A DNA stretch of 64,000 nucleotides from Ampullaceana balthica (Eukaryota; Mollusca; Gastropoda; Lymnaeidae). This document shows, piece after piece, positions 24,263 through 37,183 of this stretch. Location: contig CALYLW010000138.1 of the NCBI GenBank assembly GCA_944989445.1, positions 1,038,921-1,102,920 of the forward strand, given 5' to 3'. A program made the position numbers and the translations under genes. The notes under the pieces were generated by a model. That model saw only the letters and a program-made list of their open reading frames with translations. It did not search any database and was not told the DNA's origin. Position 1 is the first letter of the stretch. Each line of letters starts with the position of its first letter.

Positions 24263-24945
24263 CCGATTATCGTTTTATAGCTCACTTCATAGAAGTTAGG
24301 GGTGTACAGAATTTCGCCTGCAAACGTCTCGAAACCAACAATGAGTTGGCAGTCCACCCCCCCCAACCGACGTACACTTGCGTTGTTTTAATTTCTTCGT
24401 GCTGTAGTTTGTGTTCGTTATTACTCCACTTGGCTGGATCCTATTTACGTGGCCAAGATGGCGGCGAGTCATTTCCGGACGAACTGACGTCACTTCGACG
24501 CTACCGTTGCTATACACAAGTTACAATTTTGTTTTTCATGGATTACCTCCCCTTGCCCTTTGTATTTTACTCGATTGGCTCCCCTTGTAAAGTATCTTGT
24601 CCGTTGGTCTTCATACGCGTCACTTATAAGTTTCGAATAAAATTTAATGATTAGACTAGTGCAAGACCGGCATTAAACAAGTAGGCGAGGGCCGCAGGCC
24701 CGAGCGCAGGGGCTAAAATAAAGCAATCCGGCGGATAATCTAGTTTTTATTTCAATGGTACAAAAAACATGCGGCACTATATGCTATGATGCGCATGTAG
24801 ATGCACAACAGCCCGCGAAAAATTCCTGGCGGGCAAATTCTTTTCGCCTGAAATACCGGTGCAGTCGTATCGCGGTTGAAAGTTTTCTGAATTTTTGTGT
24901 AAAATTGTTCAAAAAGGAAAGTGAATTTTTCAAACTGGAAGTGTC

Positions 24946-25015
24946 AGGGTTAGGTTTAGCTATAGAATTTTAGGGTTAGGTTTAGCTATAGAATTTTAGG
25001 TTTAAGGTTAGGTTT
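24946..25015 (+). repeat. Short TTAGGG-like tandem repeat
   Basis: Two to three 26-bp units contain AGGGTTAGGTTTAGCTATAG inside the older Merlin relic. They are telomere-like in composition only; the period is not six. Confidence 0.55.
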
Positions 25016-25157
25016 AGTTTTATAGTTTTTAAAAAGGTTACCATTCCCGGTCTTCCTATATTCGTGATTCAGACGTATGAACAGTGAGTATCATTTTTTT
25101 CTTACTATTTTTCGCTGTTTTCCAAACTTGGCAGGTTGCTAAAATAGCCTATAATTT

Positions 25158-26913
25158 GGCTGGATCCTATTTACGTGGCCAAGATGGCGGCGAGTCATTT
25201 CCGGGCGAAGTGACGTCACTTCGACGCTACCTGTTGCTAGCCGCGAGTTGCTTCCCTTGAAAAATGATGTTGGTGTTATTATTTCCGATTATCTCCCCTT
25301 AGGCGAGAAGACGTAGTATTTAACAATGGAAAGGATGAGAATGTGTTCATCCGCGTGTCTTGTCATGGGGGCGGGGGAGGGGGCGTAAGGGGTGGGGTTT
25401 TAGGGGAGGGCCTGCCCTCCCCTAATTAGATTAATTGTAAATTAATAAATATAAATGGGGGAGGGGTGAAGGGGAGGGGCTTGCCCCTCCCCTTCCAAAA
25501 TTTACCGTTTTTCAACTCGCTAAATGCGGCACTATATGCTGTGACGCGTATGTAACCGAAGGGTTCCAGCCCGGGAGCAATAGCCCGGGAACAATCGCAT
25601 TCCTTTCGCTTGAATTGCTCCAGGTGTTCACATCGCGTTAAGTGTTCTTAAAGTGTTCTTAACTTGAGGGTATTTTTCATTCAAAATGGAAAGTGAATTT
25701 ACCGCCTGTTTTTGGGTTTGTCTAGCGAATCAGGGCAAAAGGTGTATGCTTGATTGGCTTATGACGTATGGTTTGCTTTCTGATCGGTACGAGTGCCCTG
25801 CATGTAAGAAAGACATGAAATTGTGTGAATCAGGTGATCGTGGTGATGGTTTCATTTGGAGATGTCGCGACAAAAGCCATGCCGCTATCAAGCGTAGTAT
25901 AAGGGGTGGGTCGTGGTTTAGTGGGAGCCGTTTATCTTTTTTACAGATACTTTTATTGACACACTATTGGGTTAGGAAATTGACTTTCAAAAATAATTCG
26001 ACTGAATCGAAGGTGGATCGAAACACAGTGACGGACTGGGCTAGCTTTTGTCGCGAGGTCTGTGTGGAAGCGTGTGTTATGGCGAGTGAAAGGATAGGCG
26101 GAGTGGGTACGATAGTTGAAATAGACGAGTCCAAATTCGGAAAACGTAAATATAATAGAGGAAAGCGCGTGGACGGTAGATGGGTGTTTGGTGGGATCGA
26201 AAGAGGATCCAAAAAAACCTTTTTCAGGGTTGTCGAGAACCGAGGTAAAGACGTCCTCCTGGCAATAATTAAAGAATTCGTGCAGCCGGGGACCACAATC
26301 ATTTCTGATTGCTGGAAGTCTTACGACTGTTTAGAGGACGAAGGATTTCACCACCTAACGGTGAACCATAGCCTCGAGTTCAAAAACTCTGAGACTGGCG
26401 CGCACACCAACACTATAGAGGGCACCTGGAGCGCGGTTAAACGGAAACTGCCCACGAGAACCTGTTCTGGGGAGGGGCAGTTCGATTCATATTTATTTGA
26501 ATATATGTGGCGAACCTCGTGTGGCAGTAAAGACCAAATGACCGAATTCTTAAAAGTTATAAAAAAGTTGTATCCTCCCCATTTTCGTGATTCTGATGCA
26601 TGAACGGTGAGTACCATATTTTTCTTCATTTTTTGCATTTTTTCCTTTTTTTAAAACTCGGCAGGATCTTAAAATAGTCTCATTTTAAAGAATTCCCCCC
26701 ACCCCCCCCCTCCATTTTTAAAAGTCGTATTTTTCGCTGTTTTCCAAATTCGGCGCGTTTCTAAAACCCCGGTAATTTGAGATTCCCCGGTCCCCCCCAC
26801 CCCCTAAATTCCAATGCTATGCACTACTTTCCGGGGGTCACGTGCCTTAGCAACAACGGTGGCCGCCCGGAAATGACTAGCCGCCATCTTGGCCACGTAA
26901 ATCCTCATTTACC
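25158..26913 (+). mobile_element. Merlin transposon, apparently complete
   Basis: It is 1756 bp with imperfect 21-bp ends GGCTGGATCCTATTTACGTG and (complement) GGTAAATGAGGATTTACGTG. Both ends continue into CCAAGATGGCGGC. An exact 8-bp duplication TATAATTT flanks it at 25150-25157 and 26914-26921. It encodes one uninterrupted transposase and is inserted in an older relative. Intact TIRs, TSD and ORF suggest recent activity. Confidence 0.95.
25686..26603 (+). CDS. Merlin (IS1016/ISXO2-like) DDE transposase
   Basis: This is an intact 305-residue protein for cut-and-paste transposition. A zinc-ribbon-like segment with Cys37, Cys40 and Cys60 (YECPACKK ... IWRC) comes first, then a helix-turn-helix-like stretch around VDRNTVTDW (110-118). 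The DDE catalytic triad is Asp147 (VEIDESKFGKRKYNRGKR), Asp208 (TIISDCWKSY) and Glu245 (NTIEGTWSAVKRKL). The fold and the KRKYNRG and E-G-x-W-S motifs match the ISXO2-like domain of Merlin transposases. The ATG at 25686 follows about 530 bp of leader that is conserved in the other two copies. No intron is evident. It may supply transposase for the deleted copies alongside. Confidence 0.93.
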   Translation: MESEFTACFWVCLANQGKRCMLDWLMTYGLLSDRYECPACKKDMKLCESGDRGDGFIWRCRDKSHAAIKRSIRGGSWFSGSRLSFLQILLLTHYWVRKLTFKNNSTESKVDRNTVTDWASFCREVCVEACVMASERIGGVGTIVEIDESKFGKRKYNRGKRVDGRWVFGGIERGSKKTFFRVVENRGKDVLLAIIKEFVQPGTTIISDCWKSYDCLEDEGFHHLTVNHSLEFKNSETGAHTNTIEGTWSAVKRKLPTRTCSGEGQFDSYLFEYMWRTSCGSKDQMTEFLKVIKKLYPPHFRDSDA

Positions 26914-27283
26914 TATAATTTTTTTAGTAACATTTTGCTGTTTTCCAAAATTGTAATGTTTTTAAAAAAGCTAAAAATTTGAGAATCCCCTGGTCCCCCC
27001 ACCCCCCTAAATTCCAATGTTATGCACTACTTTCCGGGGGTCACGTGCCTTAGCAACAACGGTGGCCCCCCGGATATGACTAGCCGCCATCTTGGCCACG
27101 TAAATCCGAATTTACCCTCCACTTTATTTGCACTCTCCATGAGCAAGTCTGCGGCGTATGCTATGCCGCGGGGCGGTCTCGAGAGAAAATTAAATTTCGC
27201 TGTAAAATAATATACGTGTAGAAACTGCAGGATTACCCTGTTCTATGACAGAGTAGGGCATACTTCCGGGAAAAGAAATGTTA

Positions 27284-28383
27284 GGTAAATGAGGATTTAC
27301 GTGGCCAAGATGGCGGCTAGTCATTTCCGGGCGGCCACCGTTGTTGCTAAGGCACGTGACCCCCGGAAAGTAGTGCATAGCATGGAATTTAGGGGGTGGG
27401 GGGGACCGGGGAATCTCAAATTACCGGGGTTTTAGAAACGCGCCGAATTTGGAAAACAGCGAAAAATACGACTTTTAAAAATGGAGGGGGGGGTGGGGGG
27501 GAATTCTTTAAAATGAGGCTATTTTAAGATCCTGCCGAGTTTTAAAAAAAGGAAAAAATGCAAAAAATGAAGAAAAATATGGTACTCACCGTTCATGCAT
27601 CAGAATCACGAAAATGGGGAGGATACAACTTTTTTATAACTTTTAAGAATTCGGTCATTTGGTCTTTACTGCCACACGAGGTTCGCCTATCCTTTCACTC
27701 GCCATAACACACGCTTCCACACAGACCTCGCGACAAAAGCTAGCCCAGTCCGTCACTGTGTTTCGATCCACCTTCGATTCAGTCGAATTATTTTTGAAAG
27801 TCAATTTCCTAACCCAATAGTGTGTCAATAAAACAGGCGGTAAATTCACTTTCCATTTTGAATGAAAAATACCCTCAAGTTAAGAACACTTTAAGAACAC
27901 TTAACGCGATGTGAACACCTGGAGCAATTCAAGCGAAAGGAATGCGATTGTTCCCGGGCTATTGCTCCCGGGCTGGAACCCTTCGGTTACATACGCGTCA
28001 CAGCATATAGTGCCGCATTTAGCGAGTTGAAAAACGGTAAATTTTGGAAGGGGAGGGGCAAGCCCCTCCCCTTCACCCCTCCCCCATTTATATTTATTAA
28101 TTTACAATTAATCTAATTAGGGGAGGGCAGGCCCTCCCCTAAAACCCCACCCCTTACGCCCCCTCCCCCGCCCCCATGACAAGACACGCGGATGAACACA
28201 TTCTCATCCTTTCCATTGTTAAATACTACGTCTTCTCGCCTAAGGGGAGATAATCGGAAATAATAAAACCAACATCATTTTTCAAGGGAAGCAACTCGCG
28301 GCTAGCAACAGGTAGCGTTGAAGTGACGTCACTTCGCCCGGAAATACTCGCCGCCATCTTGGCCACGTAAATAGGATCCAGCC
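27284..28383 (-). mobile_element. Merlin deletion derivative (inverted, younger copy)
   Basis: It is 1100 bp, inverted relative to 25158-26913 and nearly identical to it outside two internal deletions. An exact 8-bp duplication AAATGTTA flanks it at 27276-27283 and 28384-28391. Its closeness to the intact copy suggests trans-mobilisation by that transposase. Confidence 0.93.
27593..27856 (-). pseudogene. Merlin transposase with two internal deletions
   Basis: The start (ATG at 27856) and stop (TCA complement at 27593) match the intact gene. One deletion removes the zinc-ribbon region and the next removes the DDE core from just after ERIGG to the RTSCGSK region. The deletion joints lie at short shared sequences (for example GGCGA), consistent with slippage or gap repair. 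Confidence 0.88.
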
Positions 28384-28391
28384 AAATGTTA

Positions 28392-29260
28392 TATTTTTAC
28401 ACTTGGAAACGGAATAAGTGCAATTATTTTATCCATAAATGTAATTAAGGTTGTAGTTTTAGTTTTTTAGGGTCTGGGTTAGGTTTAATTGTCTATTTTT
28501 AAAAATTAAAATAGAAAAAAACCGACAAATTTAGCAGCCAAAAATACCATATATGGAGCGCACCGCTCTCTTTGCTTTTACCAAAAATGAATTCGGACTG
28601 AAAACATTTTGGTTTGTGAACCGCGTCTCGGTTCAAGTTCATGAATCGAAGTTCGGACAAATGTTGATAAAAATAGCTGCCCGGAAGTCGCCATTTTAAT
28701 TTATTTGTTTTGTCTAATATGGTCACAACACTAATTTTCAGTGTTTAAAATATATGCAAAATTGTAACGACTGCTCACCTTCCACAACACCTGATATGAA
28801 TTTTTTTCCATCGGCCTTTCTCGAAATATCTTTCCCTGTCATTTTACTTATTGCCCAGCAAGACACAAGCTACTTCTGTTCAAACCCTATAACTAGATCC
28901 AAAATATGTGCTGCGATCTAAAGCACTTTAGTATTATAATTATAATAAATTTGCGCATGCGCGTTGTAGAGATTATTTTTTAAAGGAAAAGTTTAACTTC
29001 CGTGTAGCTCATCAAAGATGTTTGAATTTCTTTATGCCCCATGCCCATATGTCATGGAACCAAAAAATTAAACAAATAACATTTTAGCAATTGTGTTCTC
29101 TATTTTACAAATCCTATTTTTTAAATTTATACCATAAAGTCTGCACAGGCCCATACATGAGGACATTACAATTGTCATCGACAAATGATTGCTTTTGACG
29201 TATCGTGCGCTTTTTTTTCGGTGGGGGTGTTTGGAAGAGAAGACTAAAATATAAATTTTA
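28392..29260. other. No feature recognised
   Basis: Open frames here are short and without recognisable domains. No repeat end was identified. Confidence 0.4.
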
Positions 29261-29269
29261 ATAGTTAAA

Positions 29270-29880
29270 GGAAATAATTTGAATTACCAACAGACAGAAT
29301 CGTTCTTTATTTTTAAAGAAAAAAATTCTTACGGCAAAAAAAAACATGACCATGTTACTCCGCTACTTTACTTACTTCATTGGCTTCATATACAAGCCCG
29401 AATTGATTACAAACTGGTCGTTCTCTGTCACGACTTCTTTTCGGACTCATGCCCTTCCTATCTTACTGAACTTTTGTCAGTCTACTCACCCACTCGTCAG
29501 CTACGCTATTCTGCAGACACACGCATTCTCTCTGTTTCTAAAACACGCACTAAAGCATTTGGCGAAAGGTCGTTCTCTTTTTGTGCAGCCAAACAATGGA
29601 ATTCTCTATCATTACACATCCGTAGTATTCAAACAACCAAGTCCTTCAAGACTGCATTTAAGACACATCTTTTCAAAATTTTCAAAATTAATGAAACAAC
29701 ATTTCTTGTTAATGATTAACGCAGCTATAATGTACTGTAATTTATGTGGTTGTTATGATATGAATGTTTATTTAATACTTATATGTATTTTATTATCTTC
29801 ATGTAAAGTGTTGTGAGCACAGTTCATTACTGGGATACAGCGCTATATAAATAATAAATTATCAATCTATTATTATTATT
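29270..29880 (+). mobile_element. L2-like LINE, 3' end
   Basis: A 5'-truncated element carries the C-terminus of ORF2. It ends in GCGCTATATAAATAATAAAT and an ATT microsatellite, the usual 3' tail style of L2/CR1-type LINEs. Confidence 0.75.
29279..29719 (+). pseudogene. LINE ORF2 C-terminal fragment (L2/CR1 type)
   Basis: The reading is LLYLLHWLHIQARIDYKLVV, CPSYLTELLSVYSPTRQLRY, KTRTKAFGERSFSFCAAKQW, NSLSLHIRSIQTTKSFKTAF, KTHLF. This HWLPI-ARI-YK ... ER-F-YAAP-WN-LP pattern marks the tail of CR1/L2-type ORF2 proteins downstream of the RT. It ends at a natural stop. The endonuclease and RT catalytic domains are missing. Confidence 0.85.
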
Positions 29881-29889
29881 AATATTCCG

Positions 29890-30399
29890 ATATGTCTATT
29901 TCTACCACGGGGATTTCTCCCGAATGAAAGGTCCTGGAAAAATAACTCTATTAGTGTCTTTTTTAAATTTGAAATCTATGGGTGCATTATATTATTAGTA
30001 CATCTGAATTGTTGTTTATTCGTCATGATCGATCAGGATCATTCTCATCACATAAGCTATGTGCTGTGGCAGCTTTGTTATGCTGTAATTAATGGATGGG
30101 GAAGGAGCATTTCAAATGTTCCTTATTTTTCTTAACAATGCCAGCAGAGCGTATTGGTAATTGTAGTAATTAAATCATCATTTGAAGACTTAAAACCCGC
30201 ATTACCTCTTCCAGAAGCTTTGTTCACTAGGGTGCTCAGTTTAAACTTAGTCTATCAATATCTATGCTAGCAAGCACCCTAGTCTTATAGTAATGGCGAA
30301 CAACGAGATAATCGATTTCACCTACGATTTAACGTTCCTGTCTCATTTTAAACTTTTACATTTTCATAAATTTGGAACTAAAGGTCTCTTCTGACTGTA

Positions 30400-30400
<1 letters not shown>
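29890..30400. other. No feature recognised
   Basis: Sequence between the LINE tail and the array family with no coding or repeat signal that I can name. Confidence 0.35.
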
Positions 30401-31920
<1,520 letters not shown>

Positions 31921-31935
31921 AATAAGGCAACATTA

Positions 31936-33189
31936 ATGAGCTTCTGGGCAGAGCAGTGTGTGAAGATTGTAGATGCCCTTCCTAAAAAAGGAGCCACAGA
32001 TGTAAAAATTGAAAAATAATTCGTGAAACATCAAACACAAACCATTCAACAAGACCACATAGAAATAGATTTAGAGGTTGGTCCATCCAGTACTACTTGT
32101 GATGAAATATCTGTAAAATACAAAGCAAAAGTACAAGATGAATTACTGAGTCAGATAAGCATCTTCAAGAGCGATTTGATTGGCTTGTATAAACGAAAAG
32201 AAAGTGGTGTTTTAAGTTCTGATCAGGGAAAGGAACTAAAAGAGAAAAAAATAAGTTTGGGGGACGTCCATAAAGTACGTCACGCTCCAAGGGGGGAGGG
32301 GGTGTAAGAAAGTGTGACAGGGGGGAGGGGGTCAGGCCATGTGTGATGTCACACATTTATTTTATTTTTTTTTCTAATTTTTAAAAAAAAATTTAGTAGA
32401 ATTTAAATAGCTTTAAAAAGAATTGTCAAATTTTCAAAAATTTTTGTGAAACATTTGAATTAGATTTATGTCAAAATAGCATGAAATGCGTGTCTCCTGA
32501 ATGTGTTGTTCATAAATCTTAATTGGATGCAGCAGGACTAATATCAGGATCAGGAATGGTTTTGACAATCCTGTTCGCACCAGCCAATATTTCACCCAAC
32601 TTGTGAAATATCAGGACATAAAATATTGCGACAAAGTACGAAGCTCATATTTCAACGCTTTACCTTTGATTCTTTCCTCCTCTAATCCTAATCAACAAAA
32701 CAACTGATGGACTTAGAGCTTCATAAAGAGCAGATGTAGATTCTCATAAATTTCCTTTCTTGTTTGTGGCACAAACTCTGAAATTTGATGATATTATGCC
32801 GAGATCAACAGGAATTTTCAAAGTACAGCCATATGATCTTTATTGTCCATCTTTGCAGACCAGATTACATGATCGAATTTGGAAAGTATGTCACTTATAT
32901 TTTGCCTCACAAACAATGTTGAAGAAACATGCAGGACAACACTGAGGTCGGGGTCAGGAGAATGTGCCCACCCAAACTGTTCAAGAATCAACTCAGATAA
33001 AACGCATCCGTACTTTGAGAATCACTTCTAGAAGGCAAAGAGAACCCATGGCAGTTATTGCCAGAAGAGAAAATGCACATACAGAGGCTGTTGAGTGGCT
33101 AGATGAGGACGAGTGGATCTGTCTGCATTTATCCTACCAGGAAACATTGATGGTGAAAGATTGATGTCAGTCATAACTATGGATGAACA
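31936..33189 (+). pseudogene. DDE-like transposon gene, copy 1 (5' part, interrupted)
   Basis: N-terminal reading: MSFWAEQCVKIVDALPKKGA, a TAA stop, then DELLSQISIFKSDLIGLYKR and KESGVLSSDQGKELKEKK, a helical region. A small MITE and a gap then remove the middle. The 3' part resumes with MPRSTGIFKVQPYDLYCPSL, ICHLYFASQTMLKKH-type finger sequence (first Cys replaced by Trp), RTLRITSRRQREPMAVIARR and a WLDEDEW block. It is homologous to 47880-48320 in copy 2. At 33189 it is cut by a hAT; the next residues (ELFTSP) continue at 39854. Confidence 0.75.
32262..32346. mobile_element. G-run MITE (GACGTCCATAAAGTACGTCAC)n family
   Basis: Starts GGGACGTCCATAAAGTACGT, contains two G-rich runs with GTGTGACAGGGGGGAGG, and ends in GTGATGTCACAC. 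It resembles the MITEs at 40655, 40829, 43795 and 57020 and interrupts the DDE-like gene copy 1 after KELKEKK. Confidence 0.65.
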
Positions 33190-33339
33190 CAGGGCTGGAT
33201 TAACCTATAGGCAAACAAGGCACGTGCCTTGGGCACCAAGCGTTTGGGGGGCACCACAATTCCTCAAGAAAATGTGTGTATTGTCCATAATCGACATGAC
33301 GTTAGAAAATCGCAAATGTAATATTAAAGCCTCGTGGGA

Positions 33340-36300
33340 GATGTTGATCTTCTATCGAGCGCCTCCCCAGCCGGCGGATAGGGGAAAGCTCAACAGATAT
33401 GGAGGGTACCGGGGAAATAAAATACCCGGGGTGGACCAAAATCAGCCCTACTGCCTTGTAGGAAGTGGAGGGATCCACAAAGGCTAGGGACCTAACCCGA
33501 ACAAAGGCAGCTACCCATTGAGCTGTGAGGGGCAACCCCCCAAGTGGTTGTGCGCAAGGCCAACAACCCTGCCGTGTAAAAAATCATAGTTACAAAAACA
33601 CCGAAAAGAGTAACAAAAGACATTTCAGTTCTGGGAGAGGATGGATTCCTTGAGGAGGAAAATATGACGCCTAATAGTGAAAGCCAAAACCTGGAAGCTA
33701 TTAGGCCGACAACCATCATCTCTACCAGGACTACCACCTTCATTGGAGCTTGGAATATCCGCACCATGTACGAGGCTGGTAAAGCTGCACAAATATCCGC
33801 TTAGATGAGGAGCTATAAGCTCACCATTCTCGGAATTAGTGAACAAGATGGACTGGATGGGGACAGAAGAGATAAATATCAGGAGAGATGGTGATATTTT
33901 CGGGACACGAAGAAGACGATGCCCCACATACCCTGGGTGTTGCTATGATGCTATCAAGGGCAGCACAAGAAGCACTCATTGGATGGGAGGCCCATGGACC
34001 TAAGATTCTTTTTGCAACCTTTCGAACAAAGAAACGTATCATCAACCTAGATGTTATACAATGCTACGCACCAACTAATGAAAGTGATGAATTAGACAAA
34101 GAATAATTCTACAATATAGTAATGACCATAGTCCAGGGTCGCCCACGGAGGAACATCGTCATCCTCATGGGAGACTTTAATGCCAAGATCGGAAATAGCA
34201 ACACAGGGTACGAAGAGGTTATGGGACAGCAAGGGATAGGCGAGATGAACGACAATGGTGAGAGGTTTGCGGACCTATGTGCCACAGCAGACCTGGTCAT
34301 AGGGGGAGTATTTTCCAGCACAAGAGGATTCACAAAGCTACATGGGTCTCACCGGACATGAGAACGATGAACCAAATAGACCATGTATGTATTTTTTAAA
34401 AATTCAGGCAATCTCTCCAAGACGTACGTGTTAAGAGGGGAGCTGATGTTGCCTCAGATCACCATCTTCTTGTGGCCAGGATGAAATTAAAACTAAAGAG
34501 ACATTATACCGAGCAAACAGCATACAGGACTCGGTATAATACCTCCTTCCTGAAGGACCAAGCCAAAAAGGAAGAATTCAAAATCTCACTATTCAATAAG
34601 TTCCAAGTCCTAAAAGAAATACTTGAAGATGAAACCACCGAAGGAAAGTGGCAATGCATGAAAAGAAACAGTCCAGTCAACATGCCAAGAAGTGCTAGGA
34701 AACAGGAAACAGGCACACAAAGAATGGATGACAGCAGGTACGCTGAGTAAAATAGAAGAAAGGAAAAGAAAGAAATCAGAAGTGAATAACAGACGCACCC
34801 GAGAACATAAAAACAAGGCCCAGAAGGAGTATGCAGATGCAAATAAGGAAGTTAAGAAAAGCATCAAGAGGGACAAGAAGGGATTTGTTGATAAACTTGC
34901 TAAAGAAGCAGGGGATGCAGCTCACCAGGGGAACATGAGGGAACTGTTTGATACCATTAAGACGCTGTCAGGGAAATTTAGCAAGGTAGAGAGACCAGTG
35001 AAGGACAAAATGGGAAACACCATACCAAGTGAGGAGCAACAGAGAGGGAGATGGAAGGAGCACTTTGAAGAGCTCCTAAACAGGCCTGAACCAAGGAATC
35101 CACCAGATATCCAACCAGCCGATAATGACCTGCTAATTGACTGTAATAGTCCCACCAAGAAGAGATTAACAGGGCCATTAAACAACTCAGAAATGGAAAG
35201 GCTGCGGGACCTGATGTCATCCCAGCAGAGGCACTGAAGGCGGACTTGGAAACCAGTGTGGAAATGCTACACCCTCTGTTTATGAAGATATGGGAAGAGG
35301 AGCAAGTTCCTTCCGATTGGAAAGAGGGATACCTTATAAAGATCCCAAAGAAGGGATACTTAAGCTCCTGCTCGAACTACAGAGGGATCACCCCGCTGTC
35401 CATCCCAGGAAAGGTTTTCAACCATGTACTACTTAACAGGATGAAAACACTGTAGACCCTCTGTTGCGGGACGAACAAGCTGGCTTTCGCACCAACACAT
35501 CCTGCACGGACTAGATAGCGACACTGCGCATCATTCTAGAGCAGTCACTAGAGTGGAACTCACCGCTCTATGTCAACTTTGTTGACTATGAAAAAGCCTT
35601 CGACAGTGTTGACAGGCAAACCCTGTGGAGATTGCTAAGGCATTATGGGGTGCCACAGAAGATTACTGATATAATCAGAAACATGTACTAAGGGGTAAAC
35701 TGCCGAGTTATCCATGGCCAGCAGGTGACAGATGCTTTCCAGGTGAAGACTGGTGTGAGACAAGGTTGCTTGCTGTCACCATTCCTTTTCCTGTTAGCCA
35801 TTGACAGGGTGATGAAAACATCTACACAGCAGAAAAGGAATGGCATCCAATGGACCTTGTGGGATCAACTGGATGATCTTGACTTTGCTGATGATCTTGC
35901 CCTTCTTGCACATACCCAACAACAGATGCAGGAGAAAACAAACATTGTCGCAGCCACTTCTGCTAGCATGGGTCTCAACAATCACAAAGGGAAGAGTAAA
36001 ATCCTCAATGTTAATGCCACCAGTACATCACCAATCATGCTTGATGGAGAAGCCCATGAGGAGGTGGACAGTTTTGTTTACATTGGCAGCGTGGTAGATA
36101 AACAATGTGGTACAGATGCGGACGTCAAAATAAGGATCGGAAAAGCAACTCAAGAATGTTTGGGTCTCTAACAACTTAGGCAGCAAGTTAAAAGTAAGGA
36201 TTTTTAACGCTATGGTAAAACCTGTGCTGCTATATGGAGCCGAGACATGGAGAATAACGGCCGTAAACCTGACCAGAATCCAGTCCTTCATCAACAACTG

Positions 36301-36690
36301 TTTAAGAAGGATTCTCAGAATTCACTGGCCAGACAAAATCAGCAACCAGGAACTGTGGCAGCGGACAAAACAGAAGCCCATTGAGGAAGAGATTCTCCAG
36401 AAGCGGTGAAGGTGGATTGGTCATACACTAAGAAAACCTGCTCCTAACACAACAACGCAAGCCCTGAAATGGAACCCACAGGGTAAGCGGAAAAGAGGCC
36501 ATCCAAGAAACACTTGGCGCCGAGAATTGGAGGCAGACATCAAGAGAATTGGCCATGAATGGAAGATCCTGGAGAAGCTGGCCCAGGATAGAGATGCCCG
36601 GAGGTCTCTCGTAGGTGGCCTTGCCCTTGGAGGAATCGCAGACGCCGACGATGATCGGTGGATGCCCCTCATGGACGAGAAGGCTTAACA
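33340..36690 (+). mobile_element. Near full-length non-LTR retrotransposon
   Basis: About 3.3 kb: a 5' leader with CCGGCGGATAGGGGAAAGC, an APE-type endonuclease, RT and a C-terminal domain, then a GACGATGATCGG tail. It is the same family as 11270-12016. The layout (endonuclease plus RT, single long ORF, short repeat tail) fits RTE-like or Nimb/I-like LINEs. The clade cannot be settled by eye. Confidence 0.85.
33720..36655 (+). pseudogene. LINE ORF2: endonuclease plus reverse transcriptase, decayed
   Basis: Endonuclease landmarks: FIGAWNIRTMYEAGK, INLDVIQCYAPTNE, VILMGDFNAKIGN (34150-34190), NQIDHV and ASDHHLLVARM (34450). RT landmarks: NYRGITPLSIPGKVFNHVL, FVDYEKAFDSVDRQTLW, VKTGVRQGCLLSPFLF, and LDFADDLALLAHT with an intact FADD at 35884-35895. 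The C-terminal block is LLYGAETWRI, GWIGHTL-type and KRKRGHPRNTWRRE. Stops occur at about 33803, 34103, 34360, 35453, 35512 and 35688, with several frameshifts, so it is inactive. Confidence 0.9.
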
Positions 36691-36701
36691 ATATTAAAGC
36701 A

Positions 36702-36868
36702 CAGGGGCGGATTAAATGGAAGGCTGATTGGGCTAAAGCCAAGGGCACCCAATGATTTAGGACTAAATTAAGGAACCCCAAACTTATTAAATTGTATAAT
36801 AAAGTGGGTGGACAGGGCCCCAGGTGGAATTGCAGCCAGGGGCCCCGTGCAATCTTAATCCACCCCTG
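36702..36868. mobile_element. 167-bp MITE with CAGGGGCGGATTAA ends
   Basis: The left end CAGGGGCGGATTAA and the right complement CAGGGGTGGATTAA form 14-bp inverted repeats with one mismatch. They are close to the ends of the surrounding hAT (CAGGGCTGGATTAA). No matching 8-bp flank was found, so it may be an internal rearrangement product. Confidence 0.6.
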
Positions 36869-36950
36869 AAATCGCTTTTAAATGGACAAATGAAAAATGT
36901 GGATCTTTACAAAGTTGAATTTTTCTAAAGTTGCTGGCGTTGGTCAGTCA

Positions 36951-37182
36951 GTTTGATCCATTTTTAGCACCACACTTTGCGAAATAAGGAAATTCTGGAA
37001 AAGGAAATCCTTCATATGTATCCCAAACTATATGTGAAGAACTGATTGAAATTATGTCCCCAAAAGTCCATCAAGTAATTATAGATGAAGTAAAGGCTTC
37101 CGGTTATTTCAGCTTGTCAATGCCCGAAAGATCAGTTAAGAGTTGTTCTTCGATATGTAGTAAATGGAGAGCGCATTGAGCG
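36951..37182 (+). pseudogene. ZMYM1-like hAT transposase, central fragment (DUF4371 region)
   Basis: The reading is QFDPFLAPHFAK, stop, GNSGKGNPSYVSQTICEELI, EIMSPKVHQVIIDEVKASGY, FSLS, then in another frame DQLRVVLRYVVNGERIERFL. This order (GQFDPFL, ICEE-I-IM, I--DE-K-SGYFS-S, DQL--VLRYV, ERFL) is the N-terminal catalytic region of ZMYM1-type hAT transposases. It is cut at ERFL by the satellite array. Confidence 0.8.
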
Positions 37183-37183
37183 C

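Larger units (their letters stand above)
24432..27116. mobile_element. Merlin deletion derivative (outer, older copy)
   Basis: The ends are GGCTGGATCCTATTTACGTG and (complement) GGTAAATTCGGATTTACGTG, flanked by an exact 8-bp duplication CTCCACTT at 24424-24431 and 27117-27124. Removing the nested copy (25158-26913) leaves about 0.92 kb. This remainder keeps the upstream region (GCGGCACTATATGCTATGA) and the downstream region (CGTGATTCAGACGTATGAAC) but has lost almost all of the transposase. Confidence 0.9.

Noticed and set aside
24946..25015. Interstitial telomere repeat
   Set aside because: The period is 26 bp and only part of each unit resembles TTAGGG, so it is a local tandem repeat in a Merlin relic.
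25686..26603. Bacterial insertion sequence contamination (ISXO2-like protein)
   Set aside because: The element has eukaryotic Merlin structure, three related copies in the window, AT-rich invertebrate flanks and no ribosome-binding context.
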